From the NCBI RefSeq assembly GCF_026210795.1, contig NC_089459.1:2232001-2296000 (forward strand): a stretch of 64,000 nt of DNA. Reading direction: 5' to 3'. The position numbers and the translations under genes were made by a program. Source of the DNA: Rhizophagus irregularis (lineage: Eukaryota > Glomeromycota > Glomeromycetes > Glomerales > Glomeraceae). Shown one piece after another: positions 50,610-61,206 of the stretch. How positions within the stretch are numbered: position 1 is the stretch's first letter; the number at the start of each line of letters is the position of its first letter. A model generated the notes under the pieces. That model saw nothing but the letters and a program-made list of their open reading frames with translations, searched no databases and was not told the origin of the DNA.

Positions 50610-51122
50610 ATGTTAGCAGACATGCAATCCGAAATAGATTCACTGAGGCAACGTATTACCGAGTTCGATACCAGAAATGCGGAGCTTATAAGGCAGATGA
50701 TGGAAGAGAGTAACAGACATGATGCTAGAATTGAGAAGTTAGAGCAGTATCTCGATGAGCTTGAAAAAGAATCAGAATCTAAGAAAAATGCATCCAGATA
50801 GCCAAGAAAATTCTTCATGAAGAGCCGATAATTGATTATCGTCCTTCTTTCTTGAATGGATTAGAGCTTGATGCCTTTTTCCAAAAATATCAAATTGCAT
50901 TGGAGGTGCAAGGGGCTCAACATAGGTTTCATAGCACCAGCTAGTATAAAGATGTCAAAAACTCGAGGACATCGTTAATCGTGATCGGCAAAAAGATGCA
51001 TTTGTGTAGATAATGGAATTTTTCTTATTGATGATCAAAACCCGGAAATTGTTATTCCAGAAAGGATACGAAAAATTAAAGAACTCGTTAATCAAGCATC
51101 CAAAAGTTTTGATCTCCTATAA
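50610..51122 (+). pseudogene. broken coiled-coil plus Vsr-like endonuclease-fold protein
   Basis: From MLADMQSEIDSLRQRITEFD the frame encodes a heptad-like coiled coil (about 60 residues) ending in ESESKKNASR and a stop near 50799. The adjacent frame continues at once with AKKILHEEPIIDYRPSFLNG and LELDAFFQKYQIALEVQGAQ, then HRFH. The D-x-n-E-V-Q-G-x-Q-H pattern is typical of Vsr/DUF559-like members of the PD-(D/E)XK superfamily. It is cut by a TAG, followed by YKDV, KLEDIVNRD and, after another shift, ENPEIVIPERIRKIKELV. At least three lesions. It starts about 150 bp after the preceding broken gene on the same strand. Confidence 0.6.
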
Positions 51123-51300
51123 TCAATAACTTACGATACATGTAACTTTATGTTTAAATTGTAGATAAATATTACAAGATTAATATCCGTGAGGCCTGTA
51201 GCTCACATTAGTTTCTTATTTTTTCCATACCTCACCCCTAATCCATTATGAGAACTAGAACTTTTCTTTGACGATATATTTGTAAGAGGACTTTTTCGGC

Positions 51301-52135
51301 ATGCCAAACATTGTACCTCAATGTGATAGGCTAATGATTGAGATAAGGTTCGATGTATCACAACATATAGCGCGAATTCTATCTCAAAACTTAGTAAAGA
51401 AGAACTCCAAAGAAGTTATTAAGAGTTTCTCCGATGATAATAATTCGAATTCTTTTGCCAAAGAACAGACTTCAGAAATTTCGTTTACCTCGGGTAAGGA
51501 AAATCATGTGACTGAAATTTCTGAGACCGGCGAGTCCGAAGTAAATGCATTATCTACATCTGTCTCTAACTCTTTTAGCGAAAAATTACCTGATATAAAG
51601 ATGAGCACATCAATCACGTCTCAAACAAATGTACAATATACATCTTCAATATCATCTAGCAAATCCAGACTTCCGATTTCTATCTTACCTGAAGATCCCG
51701 AAGAGAAGCAAAAACATATCATTGGGTTGGTGTTAGAGCAGTTTCCTTATCTATCTTTAAGCGATAGCGATGAACGTGATGACAGATTTAATCTTAATAG
51801 TTCAGTAATCTGTCCTATATGCAACAGGGATCATAAAGAAACTATATGTAAGAATATAAAGGGTGAATGGAGTTCAGGTGAATATTGCAGAGAACGAACT
51901 TATCGCCTCAAATGCTGGAATGATCTTCGGGGGTGGAATCCCAATAGTGAATGTGAAATCAGCATAGAAGCGAAATTTCGTGTTATGCACAGTGATTACA
52001 TCATTATATACAAATAGGAAATATGTGAGTGATCTATGTTTTTCAATTTGTGAATTAAATGACAGGGTTATCAAAGCCAAAGATGATAATAAAAAAACCG
52101 TTCTAGAAGTGATCCATACATATTATTATTTTTGA
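51301..52135 (+). pseudogene. Ser-rich protein with a C-x2-C-x3-H zinc-binding motif, frameshifted near its end
   Basis: The main frame (51301-52017) gives 238 residues: a charged N-terminus, a long Ser/Thr-rich linker (40-125), then LPEDPEEKQKHIIGLVLEQF and a compact Cys/His region (C171-P-I-C174, H178, then GEW and C205). Near 51990-52010 coding-like sequence moves to another frame (KYVSDLCFSICELNDRVIKA), running to 52135, so a frameshift is likely. A minus-strand frame at 56.4-56.6 kb carries the same C-x2-C-x3-H...W spacing pattern. Function unknown; nucleic-acid or protein binding through zinc is the obvious guess. Confidence 0.5.
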
Positions 52136-52322
52136 AAGGGTATAAGTTATGATGTGATCATTATAAAAAAACCATATACGTCTAATTCTCTATTTAACGA
52201 TAAAACGCAGACTTATCTTAGAAAAGGGATGGAAAGATGAAACAAATCACATTGTCTTTTTCTGTTTTCGGCTAAGTGAAATTTACTGCGCCAAATTTTA
52301 CTCGTAATTATTACTGTTGCAG

Positions 52323-52689
52323 ACTCCACATGAGCACAATATTAAACAAGACAATCAGAATTTGTATTTTATTGAATTCTCGTTCATTAACGGCATGCCA
52401 GAAAATAGAACAACTGCCCGTCAAGCCCAAGTTCAAAATACATCCGTTAAAACTAATCAAAACCCTTCTTTAGAAGGAAATAACTCTATGGATTCAACTA
52501 ACAAGAATCAGACACAAGGTATTGAGAGATCAATACTTTCTTTTTGTTATTAAATACTGAAGCCATTACAATTAATTTTTAGTGGACGATTTGTCCTACT
52601 ACTCGCCTGATGACGATTTTAGTGACTCTGAAGAGTCTAAAGCGTTAACGGTTAAACATCGCATTCGTATTGTATCCGACCGATTCTGA
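52323..52689 (+). pseudogene. two coding-like exons of an acidic protein, family unknown
   Basis: Exon 52323..52518 (after TTGCAG) joins 52583..52689 (after TTTTTAG) in phase. It contains NLYFIEFSFINGMPENRTTA, an Asn/Gln/Ser-rich stretch and the acidic VDDLSYYSPDDDFSDSEESK, ending at a stop. The start is not evident, and the DSDSV-like continuation in another frame suggests a frameshift at the end. Probably a fragment of the preceding gene or a neighbour of it. Not recognised. Confidence 0.35.
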
Positions 52690-52764
52690 TTCAGTAAGTT
52701 TTTTTTGGAGACTACCAGACTAATTGTTCGCATTTCATTTCAAAATTAAGTTTCTCTCAAGAGA

Positions 52765-52974
52765 ATGTATGAAGAAATCCATGAATTTCCCGACCCCAAA
52801 TACATATTCGACCTTAAAACAAAAGGGCTCACTACTCCTAAAAAGTTTGTTGCATGGTGGAATAAGAAACATCCAGATTTTCAAATCACCGTTGATTCTA
52901 TTTGGGAATGGAATTATCGCAAAGATGAAGATTCTTTCCGCTATAATCTCAAATGGGGCGAGTATGGAGATTGA
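52765..52974 (+). pseudogene. Trp-rich coding-like fragment (69 codons), family unknown
   Basis: The frame reads MYEEIHEFPDPKYIFDLKTK, then KFVAWWNKKHPDFQITVDSI and WEWNYRKDEDSFRYNLKWGE before a stop. The composition, with five Trp, is unlike the AT-driven noise around it, so it is probably coding. It lies in the same orientation as the broken genes to its left and may be the last exon of a larger gene. No domain recognised. Confidence 0.4.
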
Positions 52975-52989
52975 GATTAGAGTATTATG

Positions 52990-53686
52990 AACAGGTTGTC
53001 TTATACCATTTTTATAAACACATATGAATATTAATTTCAAAAGAGGAACAGTTTTTTAAAAATTTCAAAATTTTTTAAATATTAAAAAAAATTTTAAATG
53101 TATAAATAAAAATCTTATTTTATAGTAAAAATTACTATTGTAATTAAAATATCTGATATTTTATATAACTGCTATTTAGTTATATAATTTTAAAAAAATT
53201 ATATAGTAAGTTTTTTTAGTTTTTATTTTCCATGATAAAATCTTAGTACCGCCGCAGGTGATCATCACCGCAAAAGTTTGTTCACATGATATTACGATAT
53301 TATTCTATTTAGATTCAAATTAAATCAAAATAGTTTGTGAGAGTACTTTTTTCTTTTCATATACAAATATTCTTCTTTTTTATTTTTTTTTATATATACT
53401 TTCTTTTTTTCCAAAATAAATATTGATAATTATAATGATGAAATTAATTTGAATGATCCTACAATATTTGATGATAATAATAGCTATAGTTATATTGCTA
53501 ATAAATCAGATGAATTTGAAAATGATGATGGTAAGTGTTATACAGTTTTGTTTTATTTTTTTATTTTTTTTTTATTTGTATAGTAAATCAAATAGGAGTA
53601 TAGTTCCATACAGTAAAGATGTAAATATCACAAATATAGAAATAGTTCTCTTTCATCCTGAAGTGCAATGAAAATGCTTTGATCTA
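52990..53686. other. AT-rich spacer with one exon-like patch
   Basis: Mostly A/T runs. At 53419-53530 a plus-strand frame reads NIDNYNDEINLNDPTIFDDN and further acidic Asn/Asp-rich residues up to a good donor (GATGATG|GTAAGTG). It may be an isolated exon of a lost gene; low confidence. Confidence 0.3.
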
Positions 53687-53694
53687 CTTGGCAC

Positions 53695-53938
53695 TAAGGT
53701 TGCTTGCCGAAACCTAGGGATTTAGGCAAGATGGCGTTTCGCCAAAAAGTGAAATTCTGCCAAAACTATATTAAAGTTATATTAAAAAACTGGCGAAACT
53801 TTGGAAAAAGGTGAAACTGCCAAAACTTATTATAAATGCTGAAACTGCTGAAACTCTGCCGAAACTATAATAAATCTATAGTAAATTTTTGACAAAACTA
53901 ATCGTAGGATTTTGAAGAGGTTTAGACAAGCAACCTTA
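53695..53938 (+). mobile_element. 244-bp MITE, copy 3 (perfect 8-bp target duplication)
   Basis: TAAGGTTGC at the left and GCAACCTTA at the right; CTTGGCAC at both 53687-53694 and 53939-53946. Interior repeats CAAAACTAT, GAAACTGC and AAACTTATTATAAATGC match copies 1 and 2. Perfect flanks make this the cleanest and probably youngest copy. Confidence 0.93.
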
Positions 53939-53946
53939 CTTGGCAC

Positions 53947-54825
53947 AAATGTGCCTTTGAGCCAAAAGAAAATAGACAGGAAAAAATAAATCAAAAAAAA
54001 GAACCCACATACAAAAATGAAAACAAAAAAAACAAAATGAAAAAAAAGGGGAAATAAATAGTAAATGAAAGTTTCCCTACAACAACTATACTTCTAAAAT
54101 TAAGACTATCTAAACATTCATTAGAATTTATCAAGATACTCCTAATTTTCTTAGCATTAACCTTATTTCTGCTAATACTATGTGCATCAATTAACGCCAT
54201 CCAAGACCTTATCAATCTTCTTGATTTTCTTGATCACCTTACAGTTTTGTTTATTAATATTGATTTTTTGATATTTAACTAGATTTTTAACTATAGATGG
54301 TCTTGAGCATTAAGGACTGATCCTCTTGTAATTTGAAAAAAAGGTATTCCTTTTAAATGGTTAAGTCGTAATCTGTGAATGATTGACATCAAATCATATG
54401 ATTTGTATATAGTAAATTTGGGATTAAGATACATAATAACTAGCTATAATAAATTTAAATATCTTGTTGACAAAATTTAACAACCATCAAAATGGTTCAA
54501 AATTTACATGTTACTTTAATAAAATCAGGTTATATAGTCTCTGAAGTTCACTATGGATCTTATTTATTTTATTGGTAGATATTTTCAGATGAAAATAAAA
54601 CTTTGTTTCTGATTAAGCTGGAGCAACAAATTAAAGTTCACACTAACAAAGTAAACTTTATTTTAACAATACAAACTGGCTATCATTAGATTTAGAAACA
54701 TTCATCTTCTCATTACGTACAGGTATACTCCTATTTTCTTGAATAATTCCCCCAGCTTTAGATTAGGAAAATTGTTCTTTTACCTAAACTAAAGATTATA
54801 AAAAAGGAATGTCAATCATTGAGTT
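53947..54825. other. AT-rich spacer
   Basis: A/T-rich DNA between MITE copy 3 and a putative minus-strand gene fragment. No recognisable content. Confidence 0.4.
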
Positions 54826-55305
54826 TTAAAATAACTGGAATATGTTGGTATTACTGGTATTACTAAACTTTTTTTGTTGCATTTTATAAGTAGGTTCAGT
54901 CTCTTCTTCCAATGAATATAATGACTCAGCATAATTTATTCTGGATCTTTTTCTGAATGAAAATCTCCTGGAAGAACTTCTTTCCTATCATAAAAAACAA
55001 TGTAGTCAATATTAATATACCTTTTTGTAGCTGTAAATAAAGACTATAATCACAAATTTATTAACCTCGTGTTCATCATTATTTAATTCATTAATGTATG
55101 TATGATTCATGCAGTGGTACTAATAGAATTATTAGTTATGTTATTGTGACTTTTGTTTTCAAGACTGTTTTAAGCTTACCTCTAAAGTTTTAACTGCGGA
55201 AGTAGATGTTGCATTATAAATCTTACAAGCTGTATTAAATTCACGTTCCTTTTGCTCTTGTCGACAAATTCTTTTACTTCGGCCGTAGAGAATGATTTCT
55301 TGAAA
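54826..55305 (-). pseudogene. putative 3' part of an unidentified gene (three in-phase exons)
   Basis: Exons complement of 54826..54984, 55066..55119 and 55180..(open to 55305) join in phase 0 through GT-AG introns. The first piece reads FQEIILYGRSKRICRQEQKE then REFNTACKIYNATSTSAVKT. The middle gives MNHTYINELNNDEHE. The last is basic, ERSSSRRFSFRKRSRINYAE, and ends at TAA (54826-54828). Composition is coding-like, but no domain is recognised and no start was found upstream, where the frame closes. It could be the tail of a gene whose 5' part is lost. Confidence 0.35.
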
Positions 55306-56377
55306 TCAGTTATAATCTTGTCCAATTTGTTATTTACATATACATAATTATCATTTTCTTTGTAATTCTATAATGATGCATATATATCATTCTTAAGATT
55401 ATTGATGAAAATCTGAATATAATCAACATTTTGATTTGTATATTCCAAAATAAAAATAATTGACCAATGTTTGTATTTCATTTCGCTGAAATACTTTGTT
55501 ATGATAGATCTAAACTTTCTAAGAAAGAATAAAATTAAGTTGAATTATATTAAACTATATTGATTATAATAATTAACGAATCGTATTATCTAACTTTCTT
55601 TGAACTCCAAAAAAACTTAGTATACTATACACATGACGAATTATACATTTTATAATAACAGATAACAATGACTAATAATTCTTTTCAGCTCAAGTAAGCA
55701 AACTTTTTTAAATAAATAGTCAAGATATACTGGAAAACAGCATGCAGAGATCAGGCCTTGATTAAGTACTTTTCTGAAGACTGCCTCCAAACATCTAACG
55801 CAGGAAGATATAGCCATATGCCAGTAGGTATACATAACACATCCTGGTCACTAGCATGCAGGGATCAGGACTTTAGCATTTAGCTCAAGTACTTCCCTGA
55901 AGATTAACATCAAATATCTAATGCAGGAAGATATAGCCATACGCCAGTAAGGATACACTTGACTTGTTATATAAATATACAGAGAACTTGCACGAAAACA
56001 TTAATAAATTAGACTGACCTTGGTAGTTATAACGTGAAAACTTTTAAAAAGCTTTTTACAGTATGTATTAAGTGTATGAATGATAATCACATGTATTACT
56101 AAGGAGACAACTTAATTTATTTTCTCGCATGACAGTGGTGCAGTAATAACCACTAATCCTTAGAATTTGACTTCACTTTTCGTTAGATCTGAAAAACTAG
56201 ATGCAGTAAAAGTTTTAATACGAAGAATCTTATCTTCCTCTATCATATTGAAGATGTCATAAATTTTTCTGTTGGACTTTCTCTTAAAAAAATCTATTTT
56301 TTAAAGGAATTAGAATTTTCCTAATATCATACTGCGCATTTTAGGAGATCGATTCACATGACCAACCTACTATATTA
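55306..56377. other. spacer with a tandem duplication
   Basis: A/T-rich and without a recognised gene; the duplication at 55739-55956 is listed separately. Right of it nothing stands out. Confidence 0.4.
55739..55956. repeat. tandem duplication, two ~95-105 bp copies
   Basis: Copy A (55739-55833) and copy B (55853-55956) share AGCATGCAG.GATCAGG, AAGTACTT..CTGAAGA, CATCTAA.GCAGGAAGATAT and AGCCATA.GCCAGTA. Diverged, with small indels. Confidence 0.75.
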
Positions 56378-56641
56378 CTATTGCGAACTTAAATTTATTG
56401 CTTGAAGTATTGCAGATAAGATAATATTCCAATTTATTTGGAAATACAACTTTGCTAATTCAAAATTATAAGGGAACTGATTTTCATTTTCACAGTACCA
56501 TGAGCTATATAATTCATAATTCCCATGTTTTCCATTGCAAATAGAGCATGGTGAGCTCCACGGCTGAAGTAATGCAAAATTATAATTATCAATTTTCCTA
56601 AAACTATTTTGGAATTTTAAATATGTGAAATGCTCTAACAT
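56378..56641 (-). CDS. small frame with a C-x2-C-x3-H motif, partial gene
   Basis: An 87-codon frame whose central part reads WSSPCSICNGKHGNYELYSS then WYCENENQ: C32, C35, H39, W48, C50. The spacing C-x2-C-x3-H followed by a Trp resembles the protein at 51301 (CPICNRDH...GEW), suggesting two members of one Cys/His-motif family. The N-terminus has no clear start context and the C-terminus turns hydrophobic, so this is probably one exon or a fragment. Function unknown. Confidence 0.35.
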   Translation of the reverse strand: MLEHFTYLKFQNSFRKIDNYNFALLQPWSSPCSICNGKHGNYELYSSWYCENENQFPYNFELAKLYFQINWNIILSAILQAINLSSQ

Positions 56642-58031
56642 GTATTTGATAATTAATTCTAGATTGGATCAGCATAGCAGGCTTTCCGATTTTGAATAAT
56701 CGCATGATGATTGGCAAATGTGATTTTTGCTTAAATAACAAATAAAATTTAAGTAAATCATCAAGTTTTCAAGTAATTTTAAATGACGTAACAGTCATAA
56801 CACTGACGTAATTGTTTGTTATATAGATATGTATTTTATTGGCTGGATATCAAATATATCGGCATATGATAATTGTACTAATTTATTTTAATTGTGCCAC
56901 AAAAAATTTAATAGCAAAGGACGATAAAAAAAAATCAATTCTTCAGGTTATGTTTAAATGTATTACAAAGGAATCTGGCTATTGGAGATGGAATCCAGAA
57001 GTTATAAATACTTGAAAACTTCTTATAAAACGAAAATAAGCATAGTACATTTTCTTTCAAATTGTAATAAGCTGAAGAAACAAAGAAATATGAGATCTAT
57101 TTACAACAATGGAAACAGACATATTTAAAGGTTTGTTTTTACTTAAGCTTTTTAATCTACTATATGTTTATTGAAATTTATGATGGAAGAACCCATTTGA
57201 ACAAGCTCTTTCTTTGTATATTTAACAACTTCTTAAAAATTTTTTTTGGGTTTTATAATAAATTATTTACATAATTTTTTTCTGTTAAGCGATCTTTCTA
57301 AATTTTATTTTCTTTTGAATAGTAAATGACTCTTTTTCTTTGTATATTTAACAACTTCTTAAAAATTTTTTTTTGGGTTTTATAATAAATTATTTACATA
57401 ATTTTTACGTTAGAAACTGATCTTTCTAAAATTTTATTTTCTTTGAATAGTAAATAATTTTTTCTTTTTATTTCTTTTAAATAAAATACAAAATCTTAAA
57501 AATAACTTATTGGTAAGAAATTTTATGATGTAATATTAGTAATATGGTATTATTTTCTCAGTAAGTATATTGGCTAAACAAATAATTTTACATTTTAAAA
57601 GATTAAATCACACTCTAATTTTGGAATCAAAGATCTTTCCAATTGATTCACTACATATAGAAATGTTGACAATCAAATTCATAATTAGGAATAAATGTGT
57701 TGAACGCATTTATTTATCAACCAATGATTCAACTAAAGTAATTTTTAATTTGTTGGATAGGTCTTGATCTATTCTTTAAAGTGAATATAAAAACGTCCAC
57801 CTAGTTTATATGTAAGTTAAATTATTTGCATTTTTTTTATAAGAATTATGTTCGATTTTAATTTTACACAGATGATATACACTGGTAAAAAAATGATTTA
57901 TCCTACACATATCTTACACATATTGGGTACTCAAAATGTAGAAAATCATACACAAATAATACACATATCATACACATATCGGGTACTCATATATATATCA
58001 TACATATATCAAGTACCTGATAGGTATACTA
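56642..58031. other. AT-rich spacer with tandem duplication and short repeats
   Basis: Holds the duplication at 57208-57450. A 65-codon plus-strand frame at 57570-57767 has coding-like composition but no recognised domain. From 57890 to 58025, degenerate CATACACATATC / GGGTACTCA repeats end at the mobile element start. Confidence 0.4.
57208..57450. repeat. tandem duplication of a ~123 bp segment
   Basis: Both copies contain TTTGTATATTTAACAACTTC, GGGTTTTATAATAAATTATT and GATCTTTCTAAA, then GAATAGTAAAT. Copies start at about 57208 and 57331. Confidence 0.8.
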
Positions 58032-58033
58032 TA

Positions 58034-58715
58034 CAGTCAACTCTCTTTATAGTCACACATTTGGGACAGTCCATATTTGGTGATTATAAAGAAATGTGAC
58101 TATATAAAAAATTTCTTATATTTGTATTTCATAATTCCGGCCAAAAATTAACATAATTTTAGCCAGAATTATACTTAAAACTTTATTGTATCGTAACTTC
58201 GTCAATATTAATCGTAGAAAGATGATCTTACCGCCATTCGATTCGTCTTGATGAGACGGTTCTAATGGTATAAAATACGTCGAAATCCAATCACTAGATT
58301 AATTTCCGAAATTAAAAAAATATTAATGGTTTTTGTGTAATAACTCTGTCGATATTGATCCTAGAAAGACGATCTTACTACCATTCGATTAGTCTTGATG
58401 AGACGAATCTAATGGTATAAAATACATCGAAATCCAATCACTAGATCAATTTCCAAAATTAAAAAATATTAAATGGTTTTTAAGTAATAACTCCGTCAAT
58501 ATTGATCACAGAGAGATGAGCTTACCACCATTCGATTCGTCTCGATGAGGCGATTCCAACGAGCTATAAACCGTCTTTTTACAATCACTAGGTACCGAGA
58601 AATCTAGCAAAATGTTAAATGGTGCAGTAAACGTAAATCAAGAAATATTATAATGCCGATGTTTAACATTTTGTTGAATAACTCGTCAGCCAGTGATCGG
58701 AAAAGGATAATACTC
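58034..58715 (-). mobile_element. truncated second copy of the Tc1/mariner-type element, with an empty insertion site
   Basis: Begins TA|CAGTCAACTCTCTTTATAGT and is the reverse complement of 43450-44068 and then of about 42540-42622. Shared blocks include CCATTCGATTCGTCTTGATG, TGGTATAAAATACGTCGAAA, AGAAATCTAGCAAAATGTTA and TTTTGTTGAATAACTCGTCA. Where 42623-43441 sits in the other copy, this one has a single uninterrupted ATTATAAT. The distal end is lost where LINE-type sequence begins. Within the copy a roughly 120-160 bp module with CGATTCGTCT is itself repeated three times, as in the other copy. Confidence 0.8.
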
Positions 58716-59202
58716 CTAAAATGGTGGTATGGAAGGGTACTAGATGGTTGATGTTACCTGTCGAAAGTCCTCCATGAAAGTAGATGCTCTCTAAAGGTCG
58801 TTAAATAAATTGAGTATCAGTATCATGCAATGGGTATAGGATGAGTAGGCGGCGTGTACCTAGCTTCAGATCAGCCTATAATGGCCCGATGGGGGATGTC
58901 TTCTATAGTGGTGCTGTTACCTGAGGAATTAAGTACTCGGTATAATGGTTGCCCATTGAAGATGATAGGACACAGACCCGAGATTAGTCTCATAAGAGGC
59001 AATGGGTGGTCTGGCCGTAAACACTAGCTTAAAGGAAAAGGATAATACTAAAAACTAAAAGGATAAAACTAAAACTCTCTCCTGTTGCCTTCACGACAAT
59101 ATTGCGACAAAAAATAAAAAAATTTTTCGAAGTATTTTTATTATTTACTTCGCGTTACTATTAACTATTACATATTTCTAGTTCTCCCTTCTACTTTTAG
59201 CT
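58716..59202 (+). promoter_or_regulatory. LINE 5' leader (probable internal promoter region)
   Basis: Less AT-rich than its surroundings and able to fold: GCCCATTG (near 58951) pairs with CAATGGG (near 58999). GGAAAAGGATAATACT occurs at both about 58698 and 59034, a direct repeat framing the segment. LINEs usually carry an internal promoter in this position; that it does so here is inference. Confidence 0.45.
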
Positions 59203-61206
59203 ATGACTAACAGACGAAACAATAAAGCTTCTGGTACTTCTGCTCCAAAACGTCCTGCTCAGAGTCCTTCTTCTGGCAACGTTCAAGGTCAAGGTTCTTC
59301 TGTTTCTACTCCTGGTCCTACTTCGCAACCTTCGACCGACAACTCTGCAAAACGCACTCGAGTTTCTTCTGAACCCATCATGGACCAAGACAATATTTTG
59401 ACCCCTCCTGCTTTTCAGGATAATACTTCAACTTCTTCTCCTCCTCCCGTTGATACCAATGCACCCCCTTCAGCTCCTGACACTAGTACCTCCCTTGATG
59501 ACTCCCAACACTCGCCTTCTAACTCTGCAGACAAAGGAAAATCTGTAGAAATTTTGCCTCCTAAACCTGACCGCGCCACGTCTCCTGATATGTCTACCGC
59601 TGCTATACAGTCTTCTCCCCTTCGCTTTTATGCTGCGGCTACGCCCTCTACTATCGAAGGATTTTGGACCCACTTCAAAACCAATCGCGAAGCTTGCGAC
59701 GTGACTGACCGAGAATTCTCTTCTTTTTCCTCTTATGGTAGTAAAGCTACCACTCAAGGATCAGGCGACACTAAAATTATCGTTGTCTACTTTCGTTCTA
59801 AACCCGATATGGAAAAGGCTATCGCTGCGCCCATCGCCTCCCTATATGATCTACAGTTCCATGAACATGATCCATCTGCTAAAAAGGTAGATGAACAGCT
59901 TCGTACCCTGGTAGTTACCGATGTCCCTCTCTTTGTCACCGATGCACAATTAAGGGTACTTTTTCTCGTTATGGCATTGTTACCCACTGCCGAACACGCC
60001 TTTCGAAACTTTATCGCACTACGTATATAGTTTTTGACTCTGCTACGTCCATGGACCAATTTGATAACACGTGGGCTGTTCTTTGTACTGGACACTGCTT
60101 ACGTGTCTGCCCTGCTTCTTACTCCTCTGACCAACGTGCCATCAGACGCGCCCATGTTGCTCTTCTTGCCAACCTCCCTCGCGGTTTGGTTGCCGCCGAC
60201 CTTTCTGAAATTGCCGATGAAGTTTCCGCTAAAAGTGTCAACATTCCTTTCTTCTATAATTCATATACTAATCCCAAGCCATATGCATATGTGCACTTCT
60301 CCTCCGCTACCACTAAAGAATCAGCTATAGGGATTACTTGCGCTCTTAAATCTATTGGCCTTACTTGGCATAAACCTGCTGAAGTCTCCTCTCTTTGTCA
60401 TCGTTGTGGTCGCCCCAGTTGTAACCCTGATAATTGTGCCTCGTCACGTGCTCCTCAACGTCCCTCTCATCCATGGTCTAGCAATCATGATAAATTGCGT
60501 GAATTATATAACAAACATTTACCTCCTTCTCATCCTGCTAAACGTCATAATCATTTTGCGCATCCGGCCAATTTCCAACAAAGATCTTATGCTGATGCTG
60601 CTGGTAGAAAAGCTCCTTCCTGGTCCCATTCTCGCTCGAGATTCTCACGCTCACGCTCTTGACCACAAAATCGTCGTCATCCCATCGTCCTTCTCAATCT
60701 GATTTGGATCACAACATAGCTGCTATGGATGTTCCCCCTTTAATGGATTGGCAGTATATTACTGAACAAATCACTGCCATACTTGAAGAGATTACTCACC
60801 TTACCACTGAATTTGCTCAACTTCAAAATCGAGTTAAATGGTTAGAAGACCACTATTCTTCCCCTCCTATTCCAAGGTCTTCGCAACCTCAAGCTCCTCC
60901 TCTTCCTGAGACCAAATCTATGAACCAAGGATGGAATAACATTGAACCTTCTGATCCTAGACGTCTTAGTGACAATCTCATGGACTTCAGTTCCCCTGTT
61001 TCACCTTCAAATGGTCCTACCTTTACCGCTCACTCACATATTCCCTCCCTCCCTGTATAAGTTTGATCCCTGGTCCTGCTGCATCACCACAAGATCGCTT
61101 CTTCTCTCTTACTGCTACAGTTACTGAACTCACTAAAACAGTTCAACAAGGCATGGCTCAACAAAAACAATTCTTGGCTGCTCGCGATAACGCGAACTTC
61201 CAATAA
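59203..61206 (+). pseudogene. LINE ORF1 (RRM-like, zinc knuckle, coiled coil), frameshifted
   Basis: RNA-binding chaperone of the retrotransposon. From MTNRRNNKASGTSAPKRPAQ a Ser/Pro-rich disordered N-terminus leads to a region reading TLVVTDVPLFVTDAQLRVLF. A frameshift at about 59960 moves the frame to SRYGIVTH and on through an RRM-like fold (HVALLANLPRGLVAADLSEI). A zinc knuckle (CHRCGRPSCNPDNC, near 60397) and an Arg/Ser-rich tail follow. Near 60655 the frame shifts again to a coiled coil (ITEQITAILEEITHLTTEFA), and after a third shift near 61060 it ends with LTATVTELTKTVQQGMAQQK and a stop at 61204-61206. At least three lesions. Confidence 0.8.

Noticed and set aside
57570-57767. 65-codon plus-strand frame
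   Set aside because: Composition is mildly coding-like but there is no domain, partner exon or start context, so it is only mentioned within the spacer entry.
59197-60095. Minus-strand Arg/Ser-rich frames opposite LINE ORF1
   Set aside because: Antisense shadows of the Ser/Pro-rich ORF1 coding sequence.
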